From: JAQXGO01 sp045592445
Lineage (GTDB): Bacteria > Bacillota > Clostridia > UMGS1883 > UMGS1540
DNA length: 19,084 nucleotides
Direction of reading: 5' to 3'
Assembly: GCA_045592445.1 (NCBI GenBank)
Contig: JAZNUV010000043.1
Span: 1 to 19,084 of the forward strand
The notes beneath the pieces are model-generated. The model was not told where the DNA came from. It saw nothing but the letters and a program-made list of their open reading frames with translations, and did no database searches. A program made the position numbers and the translations under genes. This document shows positions 1 to 6,081 of this stretch, piece after piece (within the stretch, counting starts at the first letter, position 1; every line of letters begins with the position of its first letter).

Positions 1-1
1 T

Positions 2-75
2 TGGCAGGGGTAGAAGGACTCGAACCCTCAAGAACGGTTTTGGAGACCGGCATGTTACCATTACATCATACCCCT
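2..75 (-). tRNA. tRNA-Trp (CCA), complete copy
   Basis: Read on the minus strand this is a full cloverleaf. The acceptor AGGGGTA pairs perfectly with TACCCCT, the anticodon loop CTCCAAA gives CCA, the T arm is GAGGG-TTCGAGT-CCTTC, and the discriminator G is followed by an encoded CCA. The D arm (ATGT/ACAT) is unlike the usual GCTC/GAGC form. The base pair at the top of the anticodon stem is a C/T mismatch. This is the only one of three tandem Trp-like copies with an intact 3' half, so it is probably the functional one. Confidence 0.9.
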
Positions 76-92
76 AAAGAGCGCCATATTAA

Positions 93-168
93 GTTTTTAT
101 TATGCAGTATTTGCAACATAGGGACACGGCTTTGGAGACCGATGCTCTACCAACTGAGCTATACCCCT
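93..168 (-). pseudogene. Truncated tRNA-Trp-like copy (CCA), 3' half lost
   Basis: The 5' half is an ordinary tRNA-Trp: acceptor strand AGGGGTA, D arm GCTC/GAGC, and anticodon stem-loop CGGT-CTCCAAA-GCCG with anticodon CCA (bases 133-135). After the anticodon stem the sequence runs into TGTCCCTATGTT and AT-rich DNA, with no T arm and no TACCCCT to close the acceptor. The lower limit is only where a full-length tRNA would have ended. It shares 27 identical bases (115-141) with the next copy (206-232). It is either a decayed tRNA gene or a tRNA-derived element; it cannot be a normal tRNA. Confidence 0.7.
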
Positions 169-182
169 AAAAAGCAAATATT

Positions 183-258
183 AAGTTTTATTGAGTTACC
201 ATACGAACATAGGGACACGGCTTTGGAGACCGGCATGTTACCATTACATCATACCCCT
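183..258 (-). pseudogene. Second truncated tRNA-Trp-like copy (CCA)
   Basis: The 5' half (222-258) is identical to the complete Trp gene at 2-75, including its unusual ATGT/ACAT D arm. From the 3' side of the anticodon stem onward (206-232) it matches the other truncated copy instead. It is therefore a chimera of the two neighbours, as expected from gene conversion or unequal crossing over. No T arm and no closing acceptor strand are visible, so it should not fold as a tRNA. It begins just downstream of the terminator that follows tRNA-Ala. Confidence 0.7.
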
Positions 259-270
259 GCGTCATAGAAG

Positions 271-290
271 AAAAACCCGTAATAACGGGT
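271..290 (-). terminator. Terminator after tRNA-Ala
   Basis: On the minus strand a six-base stem ACCCGT/ACGGGT with loop TATT (275-290) is followed directly by a T run. It lies just after the CCA end of tRNA-Ala and should separate that transcript from the Trp-like copies further down. Confidence 0.75.
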
Positions 291-292
291 GG

Positions 293-368
<76 letters not shown>

Positions 369-379
369 AAGACTTTTAT

Positions 380-408
380 AGTCTATCATAAAAGAATATA
401 AATGTCAA
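380..408 (-). promoter_or_regulatory. Promoter for tRNA-Ala
   Basis: On the minus strand -35 TTGACA (403-408) and -10 TAGACT (380-385) are 17 bases apart, and the tRNA begins about 11 bases further on. This is a near-consensus sigma-A promoter. Confidence 0.8.
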
Positions 409-506
409 GAACTTTTTTGGGGAATGAGGAAATATTAAAATTTTTATATATAAAGAGAGCCGTTGCACGGTTTTAGAAAATTATTTATATTTTTTTAAAA
501 AAATGC

Positions 507-535
507 TTGACATTTGTTTTGCAATCTGCTATACT
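507..535 (+). promoter_or_regulatory. Promoter for the Val-Asp-Phe-Gly-Cys tRNA cluster
   Basis: Perfect -35 TTGACA (507-512), 17-base spacer, and -10 TATACT (530-535). The first tRNA starts 29 bases after the -10 box. This and the tRNA-Ala promoter are divergent and share the AT-rich region 409-506, which holds no gene. Confidence 0.85.
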
Positions 536-564
536 ATCATTTGTCGCTAAGAAGTGATGCAAAT

Positions 565-640
565 GGGCGCATAGCTCAGCTGGGAGAGCACCTGCCTTAC
601 AAGCAGGGGGTCACAGGTTCGAGCCCTGTTGTGCCCACCA
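565..640 (+). tRNA. tRNA-Val (TAC)
   Basis: Acceptor GGGCGCA pairs with TGTGCCC. The anticodon loop CTTACAA within CCTGC/GCAGG gives TAC. The T arm is CAGGTTCGAGCCCTG and CCA is encoded. It is the first gene of the plus-strand tRNA cluster. Confidence 0.96.
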
Positions 641-643
641 TTT

Positions 644-720
644 GGCCCGGTAGTTCAGTTGGTTAGAACGCCAGCCTGTCACGCTGGAGGTCGTGGGTTC
701 GAGCCCCATCCGGGTCGCCA
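644..720 (+). tRNA. tRNA-Asp (GTC)
   Basis: The acceptor GGCCCGG pairs with CCGGGTC, with one G-U pair. The anticodon loop CTGTCAC gives GTC. The T arm is GTGGGTTCGAGCCCCAT and CCA is encoded. It follows tRNA-Val after three bases. Confidence 0.96.
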
Positions 721-723
721 TAA

Positions 724-799
<76 letters not shown>

Positions 800-802
800 T
801 TT

Positions 803-878
803 GCGAATGTAGCTCATCCGGTAGAGCGCCACCTTGCCAAGGTGGAGGTAGCGAGTTCGAGCCTCGTCATTCGCTCCA
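803..878 (+). tRNA. tRNA-Gly (GCC)
   Basis: The acceptor GCGAATG pairs with CATTCGC. The anticodon loop TTGCCAA between CCACC and GGTGG gives GCC. The T arm is GCGAGTTCGAGCCTCGT and CCA is encoded. Confidence 0.96.
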
Positions 879-883
879 ACAAA

Positions 884-908
884 AAAGAGACGCATATTGC
901 GTCTCTTT
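884..908 (+). terminator. Hairpin between tRNA-Gly and tRNA-Cys
   Basis: A perfect 11-base-pair stem (884-894 with 898-908) with loop TAT is flanked by A and T runs, so it could stop transcription in either direction. No separate promoter for tRNA-Cys is obvious. It may be a partial terminator or a processing hairpin inside the cluster transcript. Confidence 0.6.
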
Positions 909-927
909 ACAACATAATATAGAGTAT

Positions 928-1002
928 GGCACCATAGCCAAGTGGTAAGGCGTGGGTCTGCAACACCCTGATTCCCCGGTTCAAATCCGGGTGGTGCCTC
1001 CA
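928..1002 (+). tRNA. tRNA-Cys (GCA)
   Basis: The acceptor GGCACCA pairs with TGGTGCC. The anticodon loop CTGCAAC gives GCA. The T arm is CCGGTTCAAATCCGG and CCA is encoded. It is the last tRNA of the cluster, followed at once by a long hairpin terminator. Confidence 0.95.
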
Positions 1003-1040
1003 AAACAAAAAATCCTGTCGAAAGATAGGATTTTTGTTTT
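1003..1040 (+). terminator. Terminator of the tRNA cluster
   Basis: The arm containing AAAAATCCTGTC pairs across a GAAA tetraloop with GATAGGATTTTTG and ends in T-rich sequence. A second copy of the arm in inverted orientation (CGACAGGATTTTTT, 1086-1099) lies downstream, so an alternative longer hairpin is possible. Confidence 0.85.
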
Positions 1041-1150
1041 GTATTATTCATTTTTCATTATTCAATATTCATCATTCATTAAGTACGACAGGATTTTTTA
1101 ATGAATAATGAATGATGAAGTCGCACGGCTAATGAATAATTAATAATTAT
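1041..1150. repeat. AT-rich inverted and direct repeats built on an AATGAATAATGAA-type unit
   Basis: The stretch 1047-1080 reads as repeated TTCATTATTCA-like units. Their reverse complements follow at about 1100-1137. The centre (1086-1099) inverts the arm of the preceding tRNA-cluster terminator. No gene is visible from here to 1355. Such tracts are common near Clostridia gene ends; it may be a decayed mobile element or simple-sequence expansion. Confidence 0.6.
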
Positions 1151-1273
1151 GGTAGTTTTGCTTGCACAAAACAATTATTATATTGAATTTTTAAATTTAT
1201 AATTGTCATCCAAACCATTCGACTTTTCCAAAAATCGACATTCTTCGACAGAGGACTTTTAATAGTTAGTCTC

Positions 1274-1325
1274 TTGATTTTAATGTTACCATATGGTACT
1301 ATAATATTAACAAAATGGTACCATT
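1274..1325 (+). promoter_or_regulatory. Promoter overlaid with two 12-bp palindromes
   Basis: The -35 is TTGATT (1274-1279). After 17 bases comes -10 TACTAT (1297-1302); an alternative -10 TATAAT (1300-1305) has 20-base spacing. Two perfect 12-base palindromes, TACCATATGGTA (1287-1298) and AATGGTACCATT (1314-1325), share the half-site ATGGTA/TACCAT. One covers the spacer and the other the start-site region. This is how a repressor operator is usually placed. The regulator is unknown. Confidence 0.55.
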
Positions 1326-1355
1326 CAGCACCATGAACATTTAAGGAAAGAAAAT

Positions 1356-1589
1356 ATGAATATAAAACTTGAACTATTAAGAGACTACATAGATGACTTT
1401 ATCAAACAAAGAATTGAAGATTTTGACATTGATGCATCAAAAATTGCAAATACAAAGGCTATTCAGATGTTGTCTGAAATACAAAAAGTATTAATAAAGG
1501 AAGAATATTCTGATTTTGATGCTATGGAGAAAATAGTTCTCATATTTGAAAAAAATAATATTGATTTTGGTTCCCGGCATGATTTTTAA
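1356..1589 (+). CDS. Small acidic protein of unknown function (77 aa)
   Basis: I do not recognise a characterised family. The 77 residues are rich in Asp, Glu, Ile and Lys and look largely helical. There is no signal peptide, membrane segment or cysteine cluster, and the protein ends in Arg-His-Asp-Phe. The ATG is preceded by AAGGAAAG at suitable spacing and by its own promoter, which supports a real gene. It stands alone: tRNA genes lie upstream and the secreted-protein operon begins downstream with its own promoters. Imperfect copies of one short sequence beginning CATCCAAACCATT flank it (near 1206 and 1597), so it may have arrived or been copied as a unit. Small immunity or antitoxin-like proteins have similar size and composition, but nothing here proves such a role. 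Confidence 0.65.
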   Translation: MNIKLELLRDYIDDFIKQRIEDFDIDASKIANTKAIQMLSEIQKVLIKEEYSDFDAMEKIVLIFEKNNIDFGSRHDF

Positions 1590-1689
1590 TAAGGGACATC
1601 CAAACCATTTGCCTCCTCCGAAAATCCTGACAAGTTTCGCGATGAATAAAGCAATTTGAATATATCCTTTAATTGGAAATAAATTTTTA

Positions 1690-1719
1690 TTGACATAGAG
1701 TGTTCTCCTATATTATAAT
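1690..1719 (+). promoter_or_regulatory. Distal promoter of the secreted-protein operon
   Basis: TTGACA (1690-1695) and TATAAT (1714-1719) are both perfect consensus, 18 bases apart. Transcripts from here would have a leader of about 240 bases before the ATG at 1967, with no ORF in between, so the leader may carry regulation. Confidence 0.75.
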
Positions 1720-1828
1720 ATAAATGAAGAATCATATCAAAACGCGAAGATTGTCATAAAAAAAGATGCAAAACGGGGCGTTGTACATAATACACAAAAA
1801 AAAATACACCAATTGTTAATTTTGCATA

Positions 1829-1857
1829 TTGCAATCTAAAAAAAGATATGATATTAT
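1829..1857 (+). promoter_or_regulatory. Proximal promoter of the secreted-protein operon
   Basis: TTGCAA (1829-1834) and TATTAT (1852-1857) are separated by 17 bases. A start near 1864 would place the hairpin at 1873-1913 at the very 5' end of the mRNA. Confidence 0.55.
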
Positions 1858-1872
1858 AGTACATATAAGAGA

Positions 1873-1913
1873 AATACGCTATAAATGTGTTTTTATATTG
1901 ATTGCAGCGTATT
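1873..1913 (+). promoter_or_regulatory. Leader hairpin upstream of the first secreted-protein gene
   Basis: AATACGCT (1873-1880) pairs perfectly with AGCGTATT (1906-1913). Inside it ATAAA (1881-1885) pairs with TTTAT (1892-1896). It has no T run, so it is not a simple terminator. It may stabilise the mRNA 5' end. No known riboswitch consensus was recognised. Confidence 0.45.
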
Positions 1914-1966
1914 GTTAAAACTGGAAAAGTGGTCGCGGATGCGTAAAAAAAAGGAGGTTTTCTATT

Positions 1967-3760
1967 ATGAAATCAAACAAATGCATAGCAATTTTAATGG
2001 TGACACTGCTGATGTTCTCAGTCATGGGCAGTGTGGTGTTCGCAACAGGTGATGATGCACTTGCAAACGTCGGCTTTGAATTGGGTACAAAAGACGGGTG
2101 GACAACTGCTGACACCGCAACTGTTGAAAGTACGGGGGCAAAAGAAGGTTCTTATTACTTGTCAGTTCCTGCTGGTGTTTATAGAACATACACACCTAAA
2201 CTGCCGGTAGAAGCAGGGAAAAAATATATAGTTCGTTTTTACTTTAAGCAGAATCTTGATGCTTGTATTTATGCAAATTCTTATGGCGAAGGCGTTGCAA
2301 TCGATAAAGGGGCATTGCTGAACATAGGTGTAGAAGGAATGCCCAAAACCGGTGAAGACTGGAAATTATTTGAAGTAAAAACCGGTGTGATTCAAGATGG
2401 CGTTTCCGCTGTCAGTGTCAGCTTCAGAACAATAGGTGGTGACCTCAAGATTGACGGTTTTTCCATTCGTGAGGACAATGGCGTATACCCCGAGGAAATG
2501 ATAAACGGTGGTTTTGAAGATGGTATCGCTGATTACCAAGCGACAGGTACCGTAGCAGAGGAAACTACGAAAAAGCACGGTGGCAGTAAGGCAATTAAAC
2601 TTACAAATGCAGCTTCTGTTTCCAAAACGGTGGATATAGCAGCAGGCACAAATTATTATGTAACGGCTTACTTCTATTTAGAAAGCTTAGTCACGGAAGG
2701 CGTTGAAGAAGGAACAGATGTCGGCGCAAAATTATCTGTTTTAAATGGTGGAGCTACAATATATCAAACTGAATTCTTTAAAGCGCTTGACACAGAAGAC
2801 AAATGGCGCAAAATGATGATTTGCATTCCGAGTACAAACACTGTGGAAGAGATTACGCTCAAAGCAGAGCTTGCGGGCGAGGGTGTTGTGTATTTTGATG
2901 ATATTTCCGTCATAGGTACAGATGATTTGATTTTAAATGGTGACTTTGAAGGTCTTACCTCTGATACAAAGCCCGCAGGTACGTTTTCTGCATTGTCAGC
3001 ATCTGCATCCTTGTCTAGCGACACAGATAAGGGTACATGTCTGCTGGTTACGAAATTTGCAGAACCTGTGACCTCGTCACGGATTCCATATAAATCAGCA
3101 AGCACAATTTATCGCCTTACAATGGATTTCAAGTCCAGTAACAGCAGTAACCCGTGGATTAACATTTATGAATTGGATGCTTCCTCCTCCACTGGTAACT
3201 TAGACGGGGTAAACGAAGATGTATGGAAAACATTTGAGTTTTACTTTAATGTAACAGGGATATATAGTTATTCAAACATGATCGGTCTGTACAGCCGTGG
3301 CGGCGGAAAAGTATATTTTGATAACATAAAGCTTGAAGAGGTTTGCCAGAAGGACGATTTAAATCAGGACTTCTCATTAACACTTCAAAAGGGCGATAAC
3401 GATGTGGAAACACTTTATTATGGAGACACCGTTGTTGCAAAGTATAGCGAAATGAATCAAAACTATGCAAGCGCAGGCAGAAAGGTAACAATGGTACTTG
3501 CCCTTTATAAAATAAGCGGTGGAAAGATGACGCTTTCAGATATAAAGGTTGAAGGCGGGCAAGCACCGGCACAGACGAACTTAAGCTATAATAACTGGGA
3601 GGAACGTCCTAACTATAAACCGGTTGGCAAAGCTCCGCTTGAGATGACCGCACAAATTACAGTGCCCCAAAACGATGGCAACCGGTACTGCGTAAAAGCT
3701 TTTGTTTTGGATGGAACAAACTTCCTAACGCATCTTGCGGATGCAAAAACTTTAGGCTAA
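1967..3760 (+). CDS. Secreted multi-module carbohydrate-binding protein (597 aa)
   Basis: A signal peptide spans residues 1-26 (Lys-containing start, hydrophobic core, VVFA cleavage site). Three beta-sandwich modules of the CBM4/9 (CenC-like) type follow at about 28-177, 178-318 and 319-460. Each opens with a N-x-G-F/D-F-E motif (NVGFELG, NGGFEDG, NGDFEGL), and modules two and three end in V-Y-F-D-D/N-I. Residues 461-597 form an Ig-like C-terminal domain with GDTVVAKYSEMN and VKAFVLDGT. No catalytic domain, dockerin, SLH or sortase signal is seen. The protein is probably exported and binds glycan, either as a free lectin-like factor or with partners. The start is fixed by AAAGGAGGT eight bases upstream. 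It is paralogous to the product of 6082-8841 and heads the operon. The ligand is unknown. Confidence 0.85.
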   Translation: MKSNKCIAILMVTLLMFSVMGSVVFATGDDALANVGFELGTKDGWTTADTATVESTGAKEGSYYLSVPAGVYRTYTPKLPVEAGKKYIVRFYFKQNLDACIYANSYGEGVAIDKGALLNIGVEGMPKTGEDWKLFEVKTGVIQDGVSAVSVSFRTIGGDLKIDGFSIREDNGVYPEEMINGGFEDGIADYQATGTVAEETTKKHGGSKAIKLTNAASVSKTVDIAAGTNYYVTAYFYLESLVTEGVEEGTDVGAKLSVLNGGATIYQTEFFKALDTEDKWRKMMICIPSTNTVEEITLKAELAGEGVVYFDDISVIGTDDLILNGDFEGLTSDTKPAGTFSALSASASLSSDTDKGTCLLVTKFAEPVTSSRIPYKSASTIYRLTMDFKSSNSSNPWINIYELDASSSTGNLDGVNEDVWKTFEFYFNVTGIYSYSNMIGLYSRGGGKVYFDNIKLEEVCQKDDLNQDFSLTLQKGDNDVETLYYGDTVVAKYSEMNQNYASAGRKVTMVLALYKISGGKMTLSDIKVEGGQAPAQTNLSYNNWEERPNYKPVGKAPLEMTAQITVPQNDGNRYCVKAFVLDGTNFLTHLADAKTLG

Positions 3761-3838
3761 AAATTACTTACAATTCCGGCATCCAACGTTGTCGGTCGTG
3801 GCAGTGGTTCTGATGCGTAATTTGGAAAGGTAATAACA

Positions 3839-5905
3839 ATGAAGACATTCAAACGAATTTTAGGAATGATACTGTGTTTTTGCACAGTATCATTTCCGAC
3901 CATTAAAGCGGAAGATAACAATAATTTACTTGTAAACGGTGACTTTGAACAAGGCATCTACGGTTGGAACGGGTCAAAGACCTCGTCCAACAATGGCGAT
4001 TTTTCAGTGCAGAGCGAGGTCGCACATAGCGGTAAGGCGCTTTCTATTACATATATAACGGGTAGCCCTTTTGCCTCGCAGATTGTGACGGTGGAGCCGT
4101 GCGCACAGTATGAAATTTCCGCCTATGTTAAAACAGATGCAAATACCCAGGCAACGATTGAGTTTGAAGGCTCGGGCTTTGATACCGACATAGAGGTTGT
4201 TCCGAAGGGAACAACCACCTGGAAAAAAATTACGGCTACCATCACAATGCCGGTTGCAGCATCAAGATTAATAATTATGCCGCGTATATATGGCTCGGGA
4301 ACAGCTTATTTTGATGATATTACCTTTAAGCTAATCAAGGAAGCACCAAAGCTCTCCTTAGAAACAGATCAGATTTTCTATTATTCTGATTTGGAAACGG
4401 GAACAGCTACGTCACATCTCTTAGGAGACGCAGTGGAAACGTATAAAGATGGTACAGTGGCGTTTTCATTTAAAGTGGGGGCATGGCCGATCGGAAGTCC
4501 GAGTGAAAAAATTCCCTTTACAGATGGAAAGGCAAGCTACACCTTCTCAATTTCCGAACGTTTGCAAGTGGAAAAGGAAGAAGTGACGCTTACCGCAACA
4601 CTGTATGATAGTAGTGGTGCGAAGGTTGAAGAAAACAGTATTTCCATATATAGATGGAATCGACCGAGAAATTTGGGCGCAGACGGGATCTATCGTTATA
4701 ATGGAGAACCTTTTTACCCTGTAATCGGCTATCATGTAAACAACCTTGAGGATGCAATAAAAGCCAAAGAGGCAGGAATTAACGTTGTGCAGGCCGGCAC
4801 CGGTATGATAGATGCTCTGCAAAAGGTATTGGATGAGCAAGGGATTGACCTTGGCATTCGTGTTCTAGTGCCGCTTTATGGGACTGAAAACGGTGTTTTA
4901 ACTCCGGCAGGTGCGCCGTCACGCGAGGAGAAAACAAAGACTGCTGTAAGAAAATATAAAGACTCTCGATTCGTTTTTGCCTGGGCAACGATGGACGAGG
5001 CGTTTCATATGATGACGGACGTTGAACCTCATTTGTTAAACGGGTATAAAATCATACGCGAAATTGATGCGACTCACCCTGTCTATAACTGTGAAACATT
5101 AGAAAGTACCTTTACCAGGGCGCAAAAGTATGTAGATATTTTGGCAAACGACCCCTACATTACAGACGGCATGAATGAAAGCGCTTTAACGCATGTATAT
5201 AATCGAATGCTGAAGGTACAGAAGGCAACAGAAAGCAGCAAAAAAGCCACCTGTGCAATTTTGCAGGCATATAAGTCAGGAAGCTATGTGCCGAGCGGGA
5301 AAGACCTTCGCCATACGATTTATCAGGCAGTAGCGGCGGGCACAGATATGATAGGCTACTATGCACTTTCAGATGGAATGGGAAAAGATGAAAATGGCGC
5401 CGATATTGCGCTTTGGGATCAGCAGGCTGGCGCACCGGACCTTTGGAATGGCATGGTAGAATTCGGACAAAATGAAAAGGAAAAAGTCCTTCTGCATTTA
5501 ACACAGCGGGATGAAAACGATATACCTTTAACAAAGAATGGCAATTTACAGTATTACGGTGCAACAGTCGGTGACCGCATGTATGTAGTACTGATGAACC
5601 AAAGCGTAACGGACAGTTTGGATGTAGAAGCGTTTGCGGCAAAGGCAGCGAATGGGCTTGCCCGCGTGCCGAGCATGCGCCTTGCACCCAACGAGGCAAA
5701 GCTTTTGGATTTGCCTCGCGTTACATACATGTCCATGAATGGAACAGAGGCAACCATAACGGTAGATGGTTTCGTAGCGGAATATTCAGCAGCCAATCAG
5801 CTTTTGAACCTTTATAAAAAGAATGATACCTTTACCGTAGCGGAAACAAGTATTTTCAAATGGTTTCACTGGGACAGCTTGTTGCGTCCGATTAAAAGCG
5901 AATAA
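3839..5905 (+). CDS. Secreted glycoside-hydrolase-like TIM-barrel protein with CBM (688 aa)
   Basis: Residues 1-24 are a signal peptide. Residues 28-163 are a CBM4/9-like module (NGDFEQGIYGW, ending YFDDITF). About 165-275 is an Ig-like spacer domain. About 280-560 is a TIM-barrel region resembling clan GH-A, starting at the GADGIYRYNGEPFYPVIGYH segment. The likely acid/base motif is W-A-T-M-D-E at 382-387, matching W-G-I-M-D-E-P in its paralogue 8858-11482. A later conserved block reads Y-x-P-S-G-K-D-L-R-H-x-x-Y-Q, then G-Y-Y-A-L-S-D. The classical second glutamate on strand 7 is not evident; the position has a Q-A-Y motif instead. A C-terminal beta domain follows, with no SLH repeats, so it is probably released. 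It lies 78 bases after the first gene. Role as a glycosidase is inferred; family and substrate are unassigned. Confidence 0.8.
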   Translation: MKTFKRILGMILCFCTVSFPTIKAEDNNNLLVNGDFEQGIYGWNGSKTSSNNGDFSVQSEVAHSGKALSITYITGSPFASQIVTVEPCAQYEISAYVKTDANTQATIEFEGSGFDTDIEVVPKGTTTWKKITATITMPVAASRLIIMPRIYGSGTAYFDDITFKLIKEAPKLSLETDQIFYYSDLETGTATSHLLGDAVETYKDGTVAFSFKVGAWPIGSPSEKIPFTDGKASYTFSISERLQVEKEEVTLTATLYDSSGAKVEENSISIYRWNRPRNLGADGIYRYNGEPFYPVIGYHVNNLEDAIKAKEAGINVVQAGTGMIDALQKVLDEQGIDLGIRVLVPLYGTENGVLTPAGAPSREEKTKTAVRKYKDSRFVFAWATMDEAFHMMTDVEPHLLNGYKIIREIDATHPVYNCETLESTFTRAQKYVDILANDPYITDGMNESALTHVYNRMLKVQKATESSKKATCAILQAYKSGSYVPSGKDLRHTIYQAVAAGTDMIGYYALSDGMGKDENGADIALWDQQAGAPDLWNGMVEFGQNEKEKVLLHLTQRDENDIPLTKNGNLQYYGATVGDRMYVVLMNQSVTDSLDVEAFAAKAANGLARVPSMRLAPNEAKLLDLPRVTYMSMNGTEATITVDGFVAEYSAANQLLNLYKKNDTFTVAETSIFKWFHWDSLLRPIKSE

Positions 5906-6081
5906 AAAGATAATTTACAAATAGCTGCGTCCGCAAGGTGTGGCGCGGTAACCGCCATGAAAAACACTTTGATTTTTAGCTTGCAGGCGGAGAAAAACGG
6001 CATCATATTATGCATGAAGCCGAAAACGTGTGTTCAATTTATAGATAAATATAGATAACTATAAAAAGGAGGATTTCTCTT
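5906..6081 (+). promoter_or_regulatory. Structured 176-base gap between the second and third secreted-protein genes
   Basis: This is the longest gap in the operon. It contains a small hairpin GCGG-TAA-CCGC (945-948 with 952-955 in the 5900s) and a second one, CGGCAT...ATGC...GCCG (5998-6022). There is no T run that would make a terminator and no clear -35/-10 pair. It could be a processing site, a stability element or a weak internal promoter. No known riboswitch class was recognised. Confidence 0.35.

Larger units (their letters stand above)
1206..1645. repeat. Imperfect direct repeats flanking the small ORF
   Basis: The sequence beginning CATCCAAACCATT at about 1206 recurs at about 1597. 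Weaker similarity continues for roughly 30 bases in each (TTCCAAAAATCGACA against CTCCGAAAATCCTGACA). The pair brackets the 77-residue ORF and its promoter. It could mark an old insertion or duplication. Confidence 0.5.

Noticed and set aside
1..258. CRISPR-like array from repeated TTTGGAGACCGG blocks
   Set aside because: The repeats are tRNA-Trp halves with unequal spacing and no cas genes.
1245..1255. Spo0A box TTCGACA upstream of the small ORF
   Set aside because: A single seven-base match in AT-rich DNA is expected by chance and is not positioned against the promoter in a telling way.
5930..6030. Cyclic-di-GMP riboswitch between the second and third exoprotein genes
   Set aside because: A GCGGTAACCGCC motif is loosely similar, but the conserved GGCAAACC core and receptor loops are missing.
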